10,994 bases of DNA from Nitrospinota bacterium (GCA_015229165.1 JADGCD010000055.1:1-10994); one strand, 5' to 3'. Counted from the stretch's first letter, positions 1-6,609 are shown. Program-made: numbers and translations. Notes: generated by a model not told the origin, from the sequence alone.

Positions 1-1775
1 TGGATACGCTCGCCGCCGAAGATGCGCAGCAGGTCGTCCTCCAGCGACAGGAAGAACCGGGTCATGCCGGGATCCCCCTGCCGTCCGGCGCGCCCCCTGA
101 GCTGGTTGTCGATGCGGCGCGACTCGTGCCGCTCGCTGCCGACGATCGAAAGACCGCCCGCCGCCAGCACCTGTTCGTGCTCCCGGGCGCACTGCTGGCG
201 CATGGCGGCCAGCGCCTCTTCGTATCCTTCGTCCCCTTCGCCGAGCCCTTCCTGACGGGCCATCATCTCCGGGTTGCCCCCCAGCACGATGTCGGTGCCC
301 CGTCCGGCCATGTTGGTGGCGATGGTCACCGCCCCCAAACGCCCCGCCTGCGAGACGATCTCCGCCTCTTTTTCGTGGTATTTGGCGTTGAGGACGTGGT
401 GGGGTATCCCCCGCTTCGTGAGCAGCTCCGAGAGGGTCTCCGACTTTTCGATGGAGATGGTCCCCACCAGCGTCGGCTGCCCCTTCTCGTGGCAGGCGGC
501 GATCTCGTCGACGATGGCGTTGAACTTCTCCCGCACCGTCTTGTAGATCAGGTCGGCCCGGTCGTCCCGGATCATGGGGCGGTTGGTGGGGATGATGAGG
601 ACTTCCAGATCGTAGATTTCGGCGAACTCGGCCGCTTCGGTGTCGGCGGTGCCGGTCATCCCGGCCAGCTTGTCGTACATCCGGAAGAAGTTCTGGAACG
701 TGATGGTGGCAAGGGTCTGGTTCTCGTTCTCGACGGCGACCCCCTCCTTGGCCTCGATGGCCTGATGGATGCCGTCGGACCAGCGGCGCCCCGGCATGAG
801 GCGTCCGGTGAACTCGTCGACGATGACCACCTTGCCGTCCTTGACCATGTAGTCCACGTCTTTCTTGAAGATGACGTGGGCCTTCATGGAGGCCTGGACG
901 TGGTGCAGAATCTCCACGTTGGCCGGGTCGTACAGGTTCTCGACCCCGAGGGCCTTTTCCGCCTCGGCGATCCCCTCTTCGGTCAGCATCACCGATTTGG
1001 CCTTTTCATCGACGGTGTAATGCTCCTCCCGCTTCAGCCGCCGGGGGACCGCCCGGTCGACCTTGTGGTACCACTCGGTGGAGCGCTCCGCCGGGCCGGA
1101 GATGATCAGCGGCGTGCGGGCCTCGTCGATGAGAATGGAGTCGACCTCGTCGACGATGGCGAAGTGGCGCCGCTGGACCTGCTGGGAGGAGGAGAACTTC
1201 ATGTTGTCCCGCAGGTAGTCGAAGCCGAGCTCGTTGTTGGTGCAGTAGGTGATGTCGGCGCCGTAGGCCTCGCCCCGCTGCTGGTCGGTGAGGCCGTGCT
1301 GGATCACCCCCACGGTCAGCCCGAGGAAGCGGTAGAGCCGCCCCATCCACTCGGCGTCGCGCCGGGCCAGGTAGTCGTTGACGGTGACGACATGGACCCC
1401 TTTGCCGACCAGCGCGTTCAGGTAGACCGGCAGGGTGGCCACGAGGGTCTTCCCTTCGCCGGTCCGCATCTCGGCGATCCGCCCCTGGTGGAGCGCCACG
1501 CCGCCGACCAACTGGACGTCGAAGTGGCGCATCCCCAGCGCCCGCTTTCCCGCCTCGCGGCAGACGGCGAACGCCTCCACCAGCAGGTCGTCCACCGTCT
1601 CCCCGGCGGCCAGCCGCGCCCGGAAGGCGGCGGTCTTCGCCCGGAGCGCGTCGTCGGAGAGGGCCTCCATCTGGGGCTCCAGGGCGTTGATCGGCGCCAC
1701 AGAGGTCTGGAATATCCGTTTGATGTCCCGGTCGTTGCGGGAGCCGAAGATTTTCTTGAGGATCGATCCGATCAT
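1..1775 (-). CDS. secA: Protein translocase subunit SecA, N-terminal two thirds (3' end outside window)
   Basis: SecA is the ATPase motor that drives unfolded preproteins through the SecYEG channel at the inner membrane. The minus-strand frame opens at an ATG at 1775 with a typical SecA beginning (MIGSILKKIFGSRNDR) and stays open to the edge, giving 591 residues of the roughly 850-900 usual for the family. Visible motifs are Walker A MRTGEGKT at residues 103-110, VNDYLARRDAEW just after it, Walker B DEVDS at 209-213, EARTPLIISGPA, FTGRLMPGRRWSDG, the MAGRGTDI segment and the NBD2 motif GRAGRQGDPG. The last codons read LRIFGGERI, so both nucleotide-binding domains and the preprotein cross-linking domain are present; most of the scaffold/wing region and the C-terminal tail are missing. 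The frame agrees at the start, at DEVD and at the edge, so no net frameshift is seen. It is transcribed away from the exported-protein gene at 1849. Identification is certain. Confidence 0.98.
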   Translation of the reverse strand, partial: MIGSILKKIFGSRNDRDIKRIFQTSVAPINALEPQMEALSDDALRAKTAAFRARLAAGETVDDLLVEAFAVCREAGKRALGMRHFDVQLVGGVALHQGRIAEMRTGEGKTLVATLPVYLNALVGKGVHVVTVNDYLARRDAEWMGRLYRFLGLTVGVIQHGLTDQQRGEAYGADITYCTNNELGFDYLRDNMKFSSSQQVQRRHFAIVDEVDSILIDEARTPLIISGPAERSTEWYHKVDRAVPRRLKREEHYTVDEKAKSVMLTEEGIAEAEKALGVENLYDPANVEILHHVQASMKAHVIFKKDVDYMVKDGKVVIVDEFTGRLMPGRRWSDGIHQAIEAKEGVAVENENQTLATITFQNFFRMYDKLAGMTGTADTEAAEFAEIYDLEVLIIPTNRPMIRDDRADLIYKTVREKFNAIVDEIAACHEKGQPTLVGTISIEKSETLSELLTKRGIPHHVLNAKYHEKEAEIVSQAGRLGAVTIATNMAGRGTDIVLGGNPEMMARQEGLGEGDEGYEEALAAMRQQCAREHEQVLAAGGLSIVGSERHESRRIDNQLRGRAGRQGDPGMTRFFLSLEDDLLRIFGGERI

Positions 1776-1806
1776 GACGCTATTCTATGGTGAAGGGAAA
1801 AGTGGA

Positions 1807-1833
1807 ATTATACACCATTCCCCCGCCCGCCAA
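1807..1833 (-). promoter_or_regulatory. Candidate sigma-70 promoter of secA
   Basis: On the minus strand a perfect TATAAT (1812-1807) lies about 31 bases before the secA ATG. The best -35 is TTGGCG (1833-1828), a partial match with a short 15-bp spacer, so the promoter would lean on its -10 element. Transcription would start near 1800, leaving a leader of about 25 bases. No clear Shine-Dalgarno sequence is visible in that leader. The position in a 73-bp divergent gap supports the call; the -35 assignment is weak. Confidence 0.5.
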
Positions 1834-1848
1834 CCCGAGGAGCCCCTC

Positions 1849-2583
1849 ATGCGCCCGATCCGTTTTTATCCCCTCCTCCTTGCGACGATCGCCCTTCCGG
1901 GAGCGGCGTTCGCCGACGTCACCCTCTCCTACGCCGTCGCCGGGGAACCGGCCCCGCTGGTGGTCCAGTACCACGACGCCGGAACCATGCGGGCGCAACA
2001 GGCGGAAAAGGAGTTCGCCGTCGTGAACGGGGGGCGGCTCTACTACTGCGAGCGGCTCGACCGCCGGTGGCGGGTGGTCGATGTGCTGCGCGCCTCCAGC
2101 GAACTGGATCAGACCGGACTGGGAGACGTCGTCCGTCAGGAGGTGAAGAGGCGAAGCGACACCGTGGCGGTGACGAAGGTGACGCTGAAAGACACCGGCA
2201 GGCCGGAGTTGGTGGCCGGGGTGGCGGGCACGGTCTACGAGGCGGTGGTGGAGAAGGAGGACGGCTCGTCGGAGCGACACGAGCTGGTGATGACCGCCGA
2301 CCCCCGCGCGCTGACCGCCTGGAACGGTTTCATGGGGGTGGCCGCCGGGCATCTGGAGCGGATCGGCGACGTGATCGACCTTGGCGTGGCGGGGATCCGG
2401 TCGGCGAAGGCCTTGGCCACTTTCCGGGAGGCGGGGAGGGCGCCGATCCGGATCGACGACCGGATGCGGCTGTCGGCGATGTCGGAAGAGCCGATCACGC
2501 CGGAGCGGTTCGAACTTCCCGCCCGCCCGGTGGGGCTGGTGGGAGGGGGGCTGTCGGAGCTGGAGAAGCTCTTCGGCCAATAG
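1849..2583 (+). CDS. Exported protein of unknown function, possibly DUF4412-like
   Basis: I do not recognise this 244-residue protein with confidence. The ATG at 1849 was chosen because a GAGGAG ribosome-binding site precedes it and because it opens a clear Sec signal peptide: a basic start (MRPIRFYP), a hydrophobic core and an AAFA cleavage site after residue 22. The open frame extends further upstream, but that part is antisense to secA. The mature protein alternates short beta-like segments (DVTLSYAV, LVVQYHD, GGRLYYCERL), has a single cysteine (residue 67) and includes GVAGTVYEAVVE at about 124-135. Near the C-terminus is ITPERFELPARPVG (216-229). The pattern of a GxxGxxYxV strand followed by a late FELPA-type motif recalls periplasmic DUF4412 proteins, which is an inference only. 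There is no lipobox and no further membrane segment, so it should be periplasmic. It is divergent from secA and convergent with pstS. Confidence 0.8.
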   Translation: MRPIRFYPLLLATIALPGAAFADVTLSYAVAGEPAPLVVQYHDAGTMRAQQAEKEFAVVNGGRLYYCERLDRRWRVVDVLRASSELDQTGLGDVVRQEVKRRSDTVAVTKVTLKDTGRPELVAGVAGTVYEAVVEKEDGSSERHELVMTADPRALTAWNGFMGVAAGHLERIGDVIDLGVAGIRSAKALATFREAGRAPIRIDDRMRLSAMSEEPITPERFELPARPVGLVGGGLSELEKLFGQ

Positions 2584-2669
2584 CCGGACGGGAAGAACTC
2601 TCTGCGTAGGCGCCCCTTTCCTGCCGCGTTCTCCCGCCGAAGTCCGCCCCGAAATCGCGCCAAAAAGGA

Positions 2670-2697
2670 AGAGGCCGGACCCGAAGGTCCGGCCTCT
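2670..2697 (-). terminator. Rho-independent terminator of pstS with UUCG tetraloop
   Basis: A perfect 12-bp stem (AGAGGCCGGACC against GGTCCGGCCTCT) encloses a 4-base loop. Read on the minus strand the loop is TTCG closed by C-G, the very stable cUUCGg tetraloop, and the stem is followed by CTTCCTTTTTGG (2672-2661 region, partly overlapping the stem end). It lies about 19 bases beyond the pstS stop. On the plus strand the stem is followed by CGTCGTTCG without a T run, so it would be at best a weak terminator for the convergent gene ending at 2583. Confidence 0.88.
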
Positions 2698-2715
2698 CGT
2701 CGTTCGTGCGGCGGT

Positions 2716-3567
2716 TCAGTCGAGCGACTTGAGCGAAGCGGTCCGCAGCGCCTCGGGAAGGGGGATGTACCCGGCCTTTTTGGCGTGGGCCTGTCCCTCT
2801 TTGGAGAGTTCGTAGGCGATGAAGGCCTTGGCCGCCCCTTTGGGCTTGCCGACGGTGTACTGGAAGAGCTTGCGGGAGACCGGATAGCTGCCCGCGATGA
2901 TGGTCTCCATGCCGGGGGCGACGCCGTCGATCTTGGCCATGTTCACCCCTTCGGAGTAGGAGATGCCGCCGTAGCCGATGCCGTACGGGTCTTTGCTGAC
3001 GGCGTTGACCACCGAGGCGGTGCCGGGCATGTTCTGGCAGTCGGGGGCGTAGTCGAGCTTGTCGAGGACATGCTCCTTGAAGAAGGCGTAGGTGCCGGAG
3101 TTGTTCTCGCGGCTGTAGCGGATGATCTGGTGATCGGCGCCGCCGACCTCTTTCCAGTTGTTGATCTTGCCGGAGAAGATGCCGGCCAGCTGGGCCATGG
3201 TCAGGTTGGCGACCGGGTTCTTCTTGTTCATGTAGATGGAGATGCCGTCAAGAGCGATGGCGACTTCGAAAACTTCGCCCCCCTTGGCCTCGATCATCTT
3301 CTTCTCCTTCTCCTTCATCGGGCGGGAGGAGTTGGCGACGTCGACGGAGCCGTTGATGATGGCGGCGACGCCGGTGCCGGAGCCGCCACCGGTGACCTGG
3401 ATGCTGACGGCGGGGTTGGCCTTCATGAAGGCGGCCGCCTCGGCGGTGACCATCTCCAGCAGGGTGTCGGAGCCCTGGATGGTGATCTTTTCGCCGGCGA
3501 GAGCGGGGGCGGCGGTGAAGCCGGCGGCGGCCATGACGGCGGCCACAAAGTTGAGAGCGCGTTTCAT
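2716..3567 (-). CDS. pstS: Periplasmic phosphate-binding protein PstS
   Basis: PstS is the substrate-binding protein of the PstSCAB high-affinity phosphate importer. The 283-residue product has a Sec signal peptide (MKRALNF, a hydrophobic run, APALA, cleavage after about residue 24). Family phosphate-binding segments are present: QGSDTLLEM at 31-39, GGGSGTGVAAI at 60-70, ANSSRPM at 78-84 and SRENNSGTYAFF at 152-163. FSGKINNWKEVGG (131-143) and DPYGIGYGGISY (193-204) are also typical of the family. Length is normal for the shorter PstS type. The ATG at 3567 follows a good GAGGAAAG ribosome-binding site (3583-3576). The gene lies downstream of phoU on the same strand but 665 bases away, so it probably has its own promoter. 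It ends at a strong terminator. I see no convincing Pho box just upstream. Confidence 0.97.
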   Translation of the reverse strand: MKRALNFVAAVMAAAGFTAAPALAGEKITIQGSDTLLEMVTAEAAAFMKANPAVSIQVTGGGSGTGVAAIINGSVDVANSSRPMKEKEKKMIEAKGGEVFEVAIALDGISIYMNKKNPVANLTMAQLAGIFSGKINNWKEVGGADHQIIRYSRENNSGTYAFFKEHVLDKLDYAPDCQNMPGTASVVNAVSKDPYGIGYGGISYSEGVNMAKIDGVAPGMETIIAGSYPVSRKLFQYTVGKPKGAAKAFIAYELSKEGQAHAKKAGYIPLPEALRTASLKSLD

Positions 3568-3676
3568 CGGTTGTCTTTCCTCTTTCAGGTTTCGATCTTT
3601 CTGCCGACGCCCGGACCGGGACGCCGGAATATGAAGCGACGGTACGAGTGAAAGTCTAGCGGTTCCCGCCCCAAAG

Positions 3677-3703
3677 GGGGATTAGGAAACTATTAATATC
3701 CCC
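3677..3703. other. AT-rich patch bounded by an inverted repeat
   Basis: GGGGAT (3677-3682) and ATCCCC (3698-3703) form a 6-bp inverted repeat around an AT-rich centre that stands out in this GC-rich DNA. An overlapping smaller hairpin, CCCC-aaa-GGGG, lies at 3669-3679. Located 110-136 bases upstream of pstS, the patch could be part of a promoter or operator. No good pair of -35 and -10 boxes could be fitted, so the role is unknown. Confidence 0.3.
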
Positions 3704-3752
3704 ACGCTTCGACAAACGGTCGGCGTCTTCGCCCCCTTCGGCCTTGACCGGT
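3701..3752. repeat. Imperfect direct repeat A, copy 1
   Basis: This copy begins CCCACGCTTCGA and aligns without gaps to 3782-3833 at an offset of exactly 81 bases, with 38 of 52 positions identical by hand count. The shared core includes CTTC, a run of five C and ACC-G-T near the end. The family is not recognised. Confidence 0.7.
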
Positions 3753-3781
3753 GGAGGCGCCTGCTCCGTTTCGGGAGGAAT

Positions 3782-3833
3782 CCCACGCTTCGAACAACAG
3801 CCGGTCTCTTCACCCCCTCTTGGGTTAACCAGT
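3782..3833. repeat. Imperfect direct repeat A, copy 2
   Basis: This is the second copy of the 52-base repeat, beginning CCCACGCTTCGA. It runs into a short palindrome AACCAG-tc-CTGGTT (3827-3840) that copy 1 lacks; copy 1 instead carries ACCGGT at the equivalent place. Confidence 0.7.
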
Positions 3834-3885
3834 CCTGGTTGAGGCGGCGGAGACGCCGGACGAAAGCGCAAGGGGTGAGGAAGAG

Positions 3886-3903
3886 AACGGGCATGCGCCC
3901 GTT
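3886..3903. other. Hairpin, 7-bp stem with 4-base loop
   Basis: AACGGGC (3886-3892) pairs with GCCCGTT (3897-3903) around the loop ATGC. A further GCGCC...GGCGC pairing follows within 3908-3925. Neither has a convincing T run at its end, so terminator function for phoU is possible only as a weak or factor-dependent site. Confidence 0.4.
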
Positions 3904-3940
3904 TCACGCGCCGTTTTTGGGGCGCCAGGAATGACGCCTC

Positions 3941-4063
3941 CCCCTCTGCCTCCTGTCGGGCCAAAGACGGCCCGGCTCATTTGGCGTGAGCGTGAGCGGA
4001 GGCGAAAAGCGAACGCCAAATGGAGCCCGCCGGAATCCGCGCATTTCGGGGGACGATTTTCGG
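3941..4063. repeat. Structured tandem repeat B, copy 1
   Basis: This is the first copy of a 123-base block repeated at an exact 141-base offset, about 98 of 123 positions identical by hand count. It contains two hairpins. Stem 1 is CGGGCC (3957-3962) with GGCCCG (3969-3974). Stem 2 is a perfect 10-bp pairing of CATTTGGCGT (3978-3987) with ACGCCAAATG (4013-4022) around a 25-base loop rich in GTGAGC and GGCGA motifs. The family is not recognised. Confidence 0.75.
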
Positions 4064-4081
4064 GGCGTTAGGGGCGAAGCC

Positions 4082-4204
4082 CCCCTCCGCCTCCTGCCGG
4101 ACCATGGACGGTCCGGCGCATTCGGCGTGAGCGTGAGTGTAGGCGAACAGCGTACGCCGAATGGAGGCGCGGGGAAACCGCGCTTTTTCCGCGCCGATTT
4201 TCGG
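4082..4204. repeat. Structured tandem repeat B, copy 2
   Basis: This copy keeps both hairpins of copy 1 through paired substitutions. Stem 1 is CGGACC (4098-4103) with GGTCCG (4110-4115), where a G-C pair became A-T. Stem 2 is CATTCGGCGT (4119-4128) with ACGCCGAATG (4154-4163), where a T-A pair became C-G. A T-G wobble flanking stem 1 in copy 1 is a C-G pair here. The 3' part of the unit is the most divergent between copies. Confidence 0.75.
4167..4188 (+). terminator. Terminator-like hairpin on the plus strand at the end of repeat B
   Basis: GCGCGG (4167-4172) pairs with CCGCGC (4178-4183) around GGAAA and is followed at once by five T, the form of a short intrinsic terminator read on the plus strand. 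An alternative pairing of GGCGCGG (4166-4172) with CCGCGCC (4189-4195) overlaps it. No plus-strand gene precedes it, so it would end either antisense transcription or an RNA made from the B repeats. It points toward the 3' end of phoU. Confidence 0.4.
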
Positions 4205-4232
4205 TCGCCATGGAAGGCGCCCGAAAAAGAAA

Positions 4233-4892
4233 CTAGACCTTAATGAACTCGCCGGTGCGGATGAAGAGGAGGTACGACGACGTCGACTTGATCTTGTCCC
4301 CCAGGTTCTCGATGGCCTTCACGATCCGGATCATCCGGATGATCGAACGCTTGTCGAACTTCTCCAGCAACAGCGACTCGTGGGCCTTGATGTTGGCCTG
4401 GTTGACGTTCCCTTCGAGTTCGAGGATGAACTTGAGGGTGTGTTCGGAGATGTCCCGCCCGTCCAGGATGTCGATAGCCTTCTCCAGCATCACGATGCAG
4501 TTTTGCAGCATCGAGTCGAGCAGGATCCGGACCTCGTGGGTCACCGCCTGCGGGTCGTGTTCGAGAATCCGCATCCAGTTCTCCGCCACGCTCTGGCAGA
4601 GGTCGAGCATCGCTTCAGCCTCGTGGGCCACCACCGAATCGCAGACCACCGCCCGCTTGAGCAACCCGGCCAGGAACAGCTTTCCGACGATCTCCGACAG
4701 GTTCTCGGTGATCCGGACCATCTCCTGGTCGGAGTTCTCCTCCAGCTTCAGGATCTGCTCCACCAGCCCGTGCGGCTCCTCCCCCCCGTTGATCAGACGG
4801 ATGGTCAGACGGCAGGCCTCCTGCGTGTGCGACAGGAGCGAGCGAAGCGAATCGCGGGTTCGCTTCATTTCGTCCATGATGATCTTGGCCAT
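4233..4892 (-). CDS. phoU: PhoU-family phosphate signalling protein
   Basis: PhoU proteins are cytoplasmic helical-bundle proteins that couple the Pst transporter to PhoR and restrain both when phosphate is plentiful. This 219-residue, all-helical product has the two-fold layout of the family. The second half carries the recognisable AIENLGDKIKS (193-203), matching the E-R-I-G-D-H metal-binding helix of PhoU, followed by SSYLLFIRTGE. In the first half the equivalent segment is AVVCDSVVAHEAEAM (81-95), which is divergent. It is slightly shorter than the common ~235-240 residues. The ATG at 4892 is 32 bases after the pstB stop; the preceding ribosome-binding site (GAAAGAAAG) is weak. Position directly after pstB supports phoU over a more distant PhoU-like (DUF47) protein, though sequence alone would leave some doubt. 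Confidence 0.88.
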   Translation of the reverse strand: MAKIIMDEMKRTRDSLRSLLSHTQEACRLTIRLINGGEEPHGLVEQILKLEENSDQEMVRITENLSEIVGKLFLAGLLKRAVVCDSVVAHEAEAMLDLCQSVAENWMRILEHDPQAVTHEVRILLDSMLQNCIVMLEKAIDILDGRDISEHTLKFILELEGNVNQANIKAHESLLLEKFDKRSIIRMIRIVKAIENLGDKIKSTSSYLLFIRTGEFIKV

Positions 4893-4924
4893 GGGAACGC
4901 TTTCTTTCGTGTGCGAAAAGGGGG

Positions 4925-5701
4925 TTAACTGAACTTGCCGATGATGTAATCGGCGGTCAGGTTTTCCTTCGGATTCGAGAACATGTTCTGGGTCGTATCA
5001 TACTCCACCAGTCGCCCTTCGTAAAAGAAGGCGGTCCGCTCGGCCACCCGCTGGGCCTGCTGCATGTTGTGGGTGACCAGCACGATGGTATGCTCGGCGG
5101 CCAGCTCGATCATGAGCTGCTCCACCAACTGGGTCGACTTCGGGTCGAGCGCCGAGCAGGGCTCGTCCAGCAGCAGGATCTCCGGCGCGTTGACAATGGC
5201 GCGCGCGATGCACAACCGCTGCTGCTGCCCGCCCGACAGCGCCGTGGAGAGGGCGTCCAGCCGGTCGTGGACCTCGTCCCAGAGGGCCGCCTTCTCCAGC
5301 GCCCGCTGGACCCGCTCCCGGATGATCCTCTTGTCTCGGACGCCGGAGGCCAGAAGCGGCATGGCCACGTCCTGCTGGATGGTCTTCCCGGAGAAAGGAA
5401 CCGGCTTCTGCATGACGTAGCCGATCCGGTCCCCGCGCAGGAGGCACAGCTCGTACGGATCCAGCGTCATCACGTCGGTGCCGTCGGCCATGACCACCGA
5501 ACCGGTGTAGGTGCAGCCGAACTCGTCGTTGAGCCGGTTGAGCCCCTTGAGGAACGACGATTTGCCGCAGCCCGACGGGCCGATGAGCGCCGTCACCTCG
5601 TTCTTGGGGAAGACGATGTCCACCGACTTGCACCCCACCACCTTGTTGGGGTAGACCACGCTGAACCGGAAAGTCTGTAAGGCCCGTTCCCTGATTTCCA
5701 T
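4925..5701 (-). CDS. pstB: Phosphate ABC transporter ATP-binding protein PstB
   Basis: PstB is the ATPase of the phosphate importer, bound to the cytoplasmic face of PstC/PstA. The 258-residue product has every ABC motif: Walker A GPSGCGKS at 41-48, Q-loop VMQKPVPF at 96-103, signature LSGGQQQR at 155-162, Walker B ILLLDEP at 175-181 and the switch histidine in VTHNMQQA (H211). The KPVPF after the Q-loop and the NRLND segment after Walker A are characteristic of PstB. The ATG at 5701 lies 8 bases after the pstA stop, with AGGTGA as a possible ribosome-binding site. A GTG at 5713 overlapping the pstA stop is an alternative start that adds four residues. Length matches the family. Confidence 0.97.
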   Translation of the reverse strand: MEIRERALQTFRFSVVYPNKVVGCKSVDIVFPKNEVTALIGPSGCGKSSFLKGLNRLNDEFGCTYTGSVVMADGTDVMTLDPYELCLLRGDRIGYVMQKPVPFSGKTIQQDVAMPLLASGVRDKRIIRERVQRALEKAALWDEVHDRLDALSTALSGGQQQRLCIARAIVNAPEILLLDEPCSALDPKSTQLVEQLMIELAAEHTIVLVTHNMQQAQRVAERTAFFYEGRLVEYDTTQNMFSNPKENLTADYIIGKFS

Positions 5702-5709
5702 GGATTCCG

Positions 5710-6609
5710 TCACCTGCTCATTTTCTTGCGGTGCATCCAGCGGATGACCTGGCCGATGGAGTTGAAGCCGAACGTCAGCGTCAGCAACACGAGGGTCGTG
5801 GCGTACTGGATCGGCAAGGTTTCGTCGACGTTGGGGGACTGGGTGGCCATGACGTAGATGTGGTACCCCAGCTCCATGAACTGGTCGAGGACGTCGCCGG
5901 TGAAGTGGGGAAGGAAGTAGGCCACGCCCACAAAGAGGATCGGCGCCACCTCGCCCGCCCCCCGGGAGACCGACAGCACCAGCCCGGTCAGGATGCCCCC
6001 CACCGCCTGCGGCAGCACCACCCACTTGACCACTTCCCACCGGGTATAGCCGAGGCAGATGCCGGCGTGGCGCTGCTCGTCGGGCACCAGCTTGAGCGCC
6101 TCGGAGACCGAAATGACGTTGGTGGGAAGCGTCAGCGTCCCCATGGTCAGCGCGGCCCACAGCAGGCAGCGCTCCTGGAACACCCGCTCCTCGTAGCCGA
6201 AGAGCCAGTCGAGCCCCCCGCCGATGACCGTCACGAAGAAGGCCAGCCCAAAAAGACCGAACACGATGGAGGGGACCGCCGCCAGCGTCCGGACCGAACT
6301 CATGACGGTGTTGTAGAGCCAGTTGCGGGTGGCGATCTCGTTGAGATAGACGGCGATGATCGCCCCCAGGGGGACCGTCATCAGCGACATCAGGATCACC
6401 AGCCAGGCGGTGCCGAGGATCATCGGGCCGATGCCGCCGCCATCCATGGTCCCGGTAGGGGGGGACGTCAGGAAGGCGAACGATATCCCGCCGATCCCCT
6501 TGACGAACACCAGCCCGAGGATGAAGAGGGTGACCCCCACCACCACCATGGCGACGGCGTTGGAGACCGCCCTGAACGCGAACTCGAAGAGGAGGCGTCG
6601 GTCACGCAT
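5710..6609 (-). CDS. pstA: Phosphate ABC transporter permease PstA
   Basis: PstA is one of the two membrane subunits of the phosphate channel. The 299-residue product has about six hydrophobic segments, starting near residues 17-36 and 62-90. It carries GGGIGPMILGT (57-67), common to PstA/PstC, and the cytoplasmic EAA loop that docks PstB: EALKLVPDEQRHAGICLGYTR at 170-190 followed by LPQAVGG. SRGAGEVAPILFVG (215-228) is also typical. The start ATG at 6609 overlaps the end of pstC by 8 bases, implying translational coupling. Assignment as PstA rather than PstC rests on the motif set and on its place immediately before pstB. Confidence 0.95.
   Translation of the reverse strand: MRDRRLLFEFAFRAVSNAVAMVVVGVTLFILGLVFVKGIGGISFAFLTSPPTGTMDGGGIGPMILGTAWLVILMSLMTVPLGAIIAVYLNEIATRNWLYNTVMSSVRTLAAVPSIVFGLFGLAFFVTVIGGGLDWLFGYEERVFQERCLLWAALTMGTLTLPTNVISVSEALKLVPDEQRHAGICLGYTRWEVVKWVVLPQAVGGILTGLVLSVSRGAGEVAPILFVGVAYFLPHFTGDVLDQFMELGYHIYVMATQSPNVDETLPIQYATTLVLLTLTFGFNSIGQVIRWMHRKKMSR

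Larger units (their letters stand above)
3568..4232. other. 665-bp gene-free spacer rich in repeats and hairpins
   Basis: No credible gene lies between the phoU stop and the pstS start. The first ~100 bases upstream of pstS hold its ribosome-binding site and presumably its promoter. Beyond lie an AT-rich patch (3681-3699, ATTAGGAAACTATTAATAT), a 52-base direct-repeat pair (3701-3752 and 3782-3833), a hairpin at 3886-3903, a 141-bp-period tandem repeat (3941-4204) and a small hairpin GGGGC-gaa-GCCCC at 4071-4083. Short open frames occur on both strands but lack ribosome-binding sites and simply run through the repeats. The composition is still GC-rich. Confidence 0.75.

Noticed and set aside
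126..1793. Long plus-strand open frame (555 codons) across secA
   Set aside because: It is exactly antisense to a certain SecA coding region. GC-rich genes commonly leave long open frames on the opposite strand, and the translation is low-complexity with no family motif.
1780..2580. Minus-strand open frame opposite the exported protein
   Set aside because: The plus-strand frame has a ribosome-binding site and signal peptide, while the minus frame is rich in P, R and H and resembles nothing.
3628..3660. Possible Pho box or sigma-70 promoter upstream of pstS (CTTTCAC...CCGTCGC on the minus strand, then CATATT)
   Set aside because: The half-sites match the Pho consensus poorly and are spaced 12 bases instead of 11; the -10 match is weak. 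A promoter is expected here, but I cannot place it.
3656..3964. Small minus-strand open frame (102 codons) containing both A repeats in frame, with a recurring GGE...SKRG pattern
   Set aside because: There is no ribosome-binding site, the repeat pattern follows from DNA repeats at an 81-base offset, and overlapping frames are also open. A real small protein is possible but unsupported.
3701..4204. CRISPR-like array
   Set aside because: Each repeat family has only two imperfect copies, the repeats are too long and divergent, and no cas genes are present.
3986..4243. Small plus-strand open frame through the B repeats (85 codons)
   Set aside because: There is no ribosome-binding site, and its repeated RTPNG peptide reflects the DNA repeat; the paired stem changes argue for structure instead of coding.
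4925..6160. A pstB reading frame extended upstream into pstA (411 codons)
   Set aside because: The extra N-terminal residues are pstA read in another frame. PstB is full length from the ATG at 5701.
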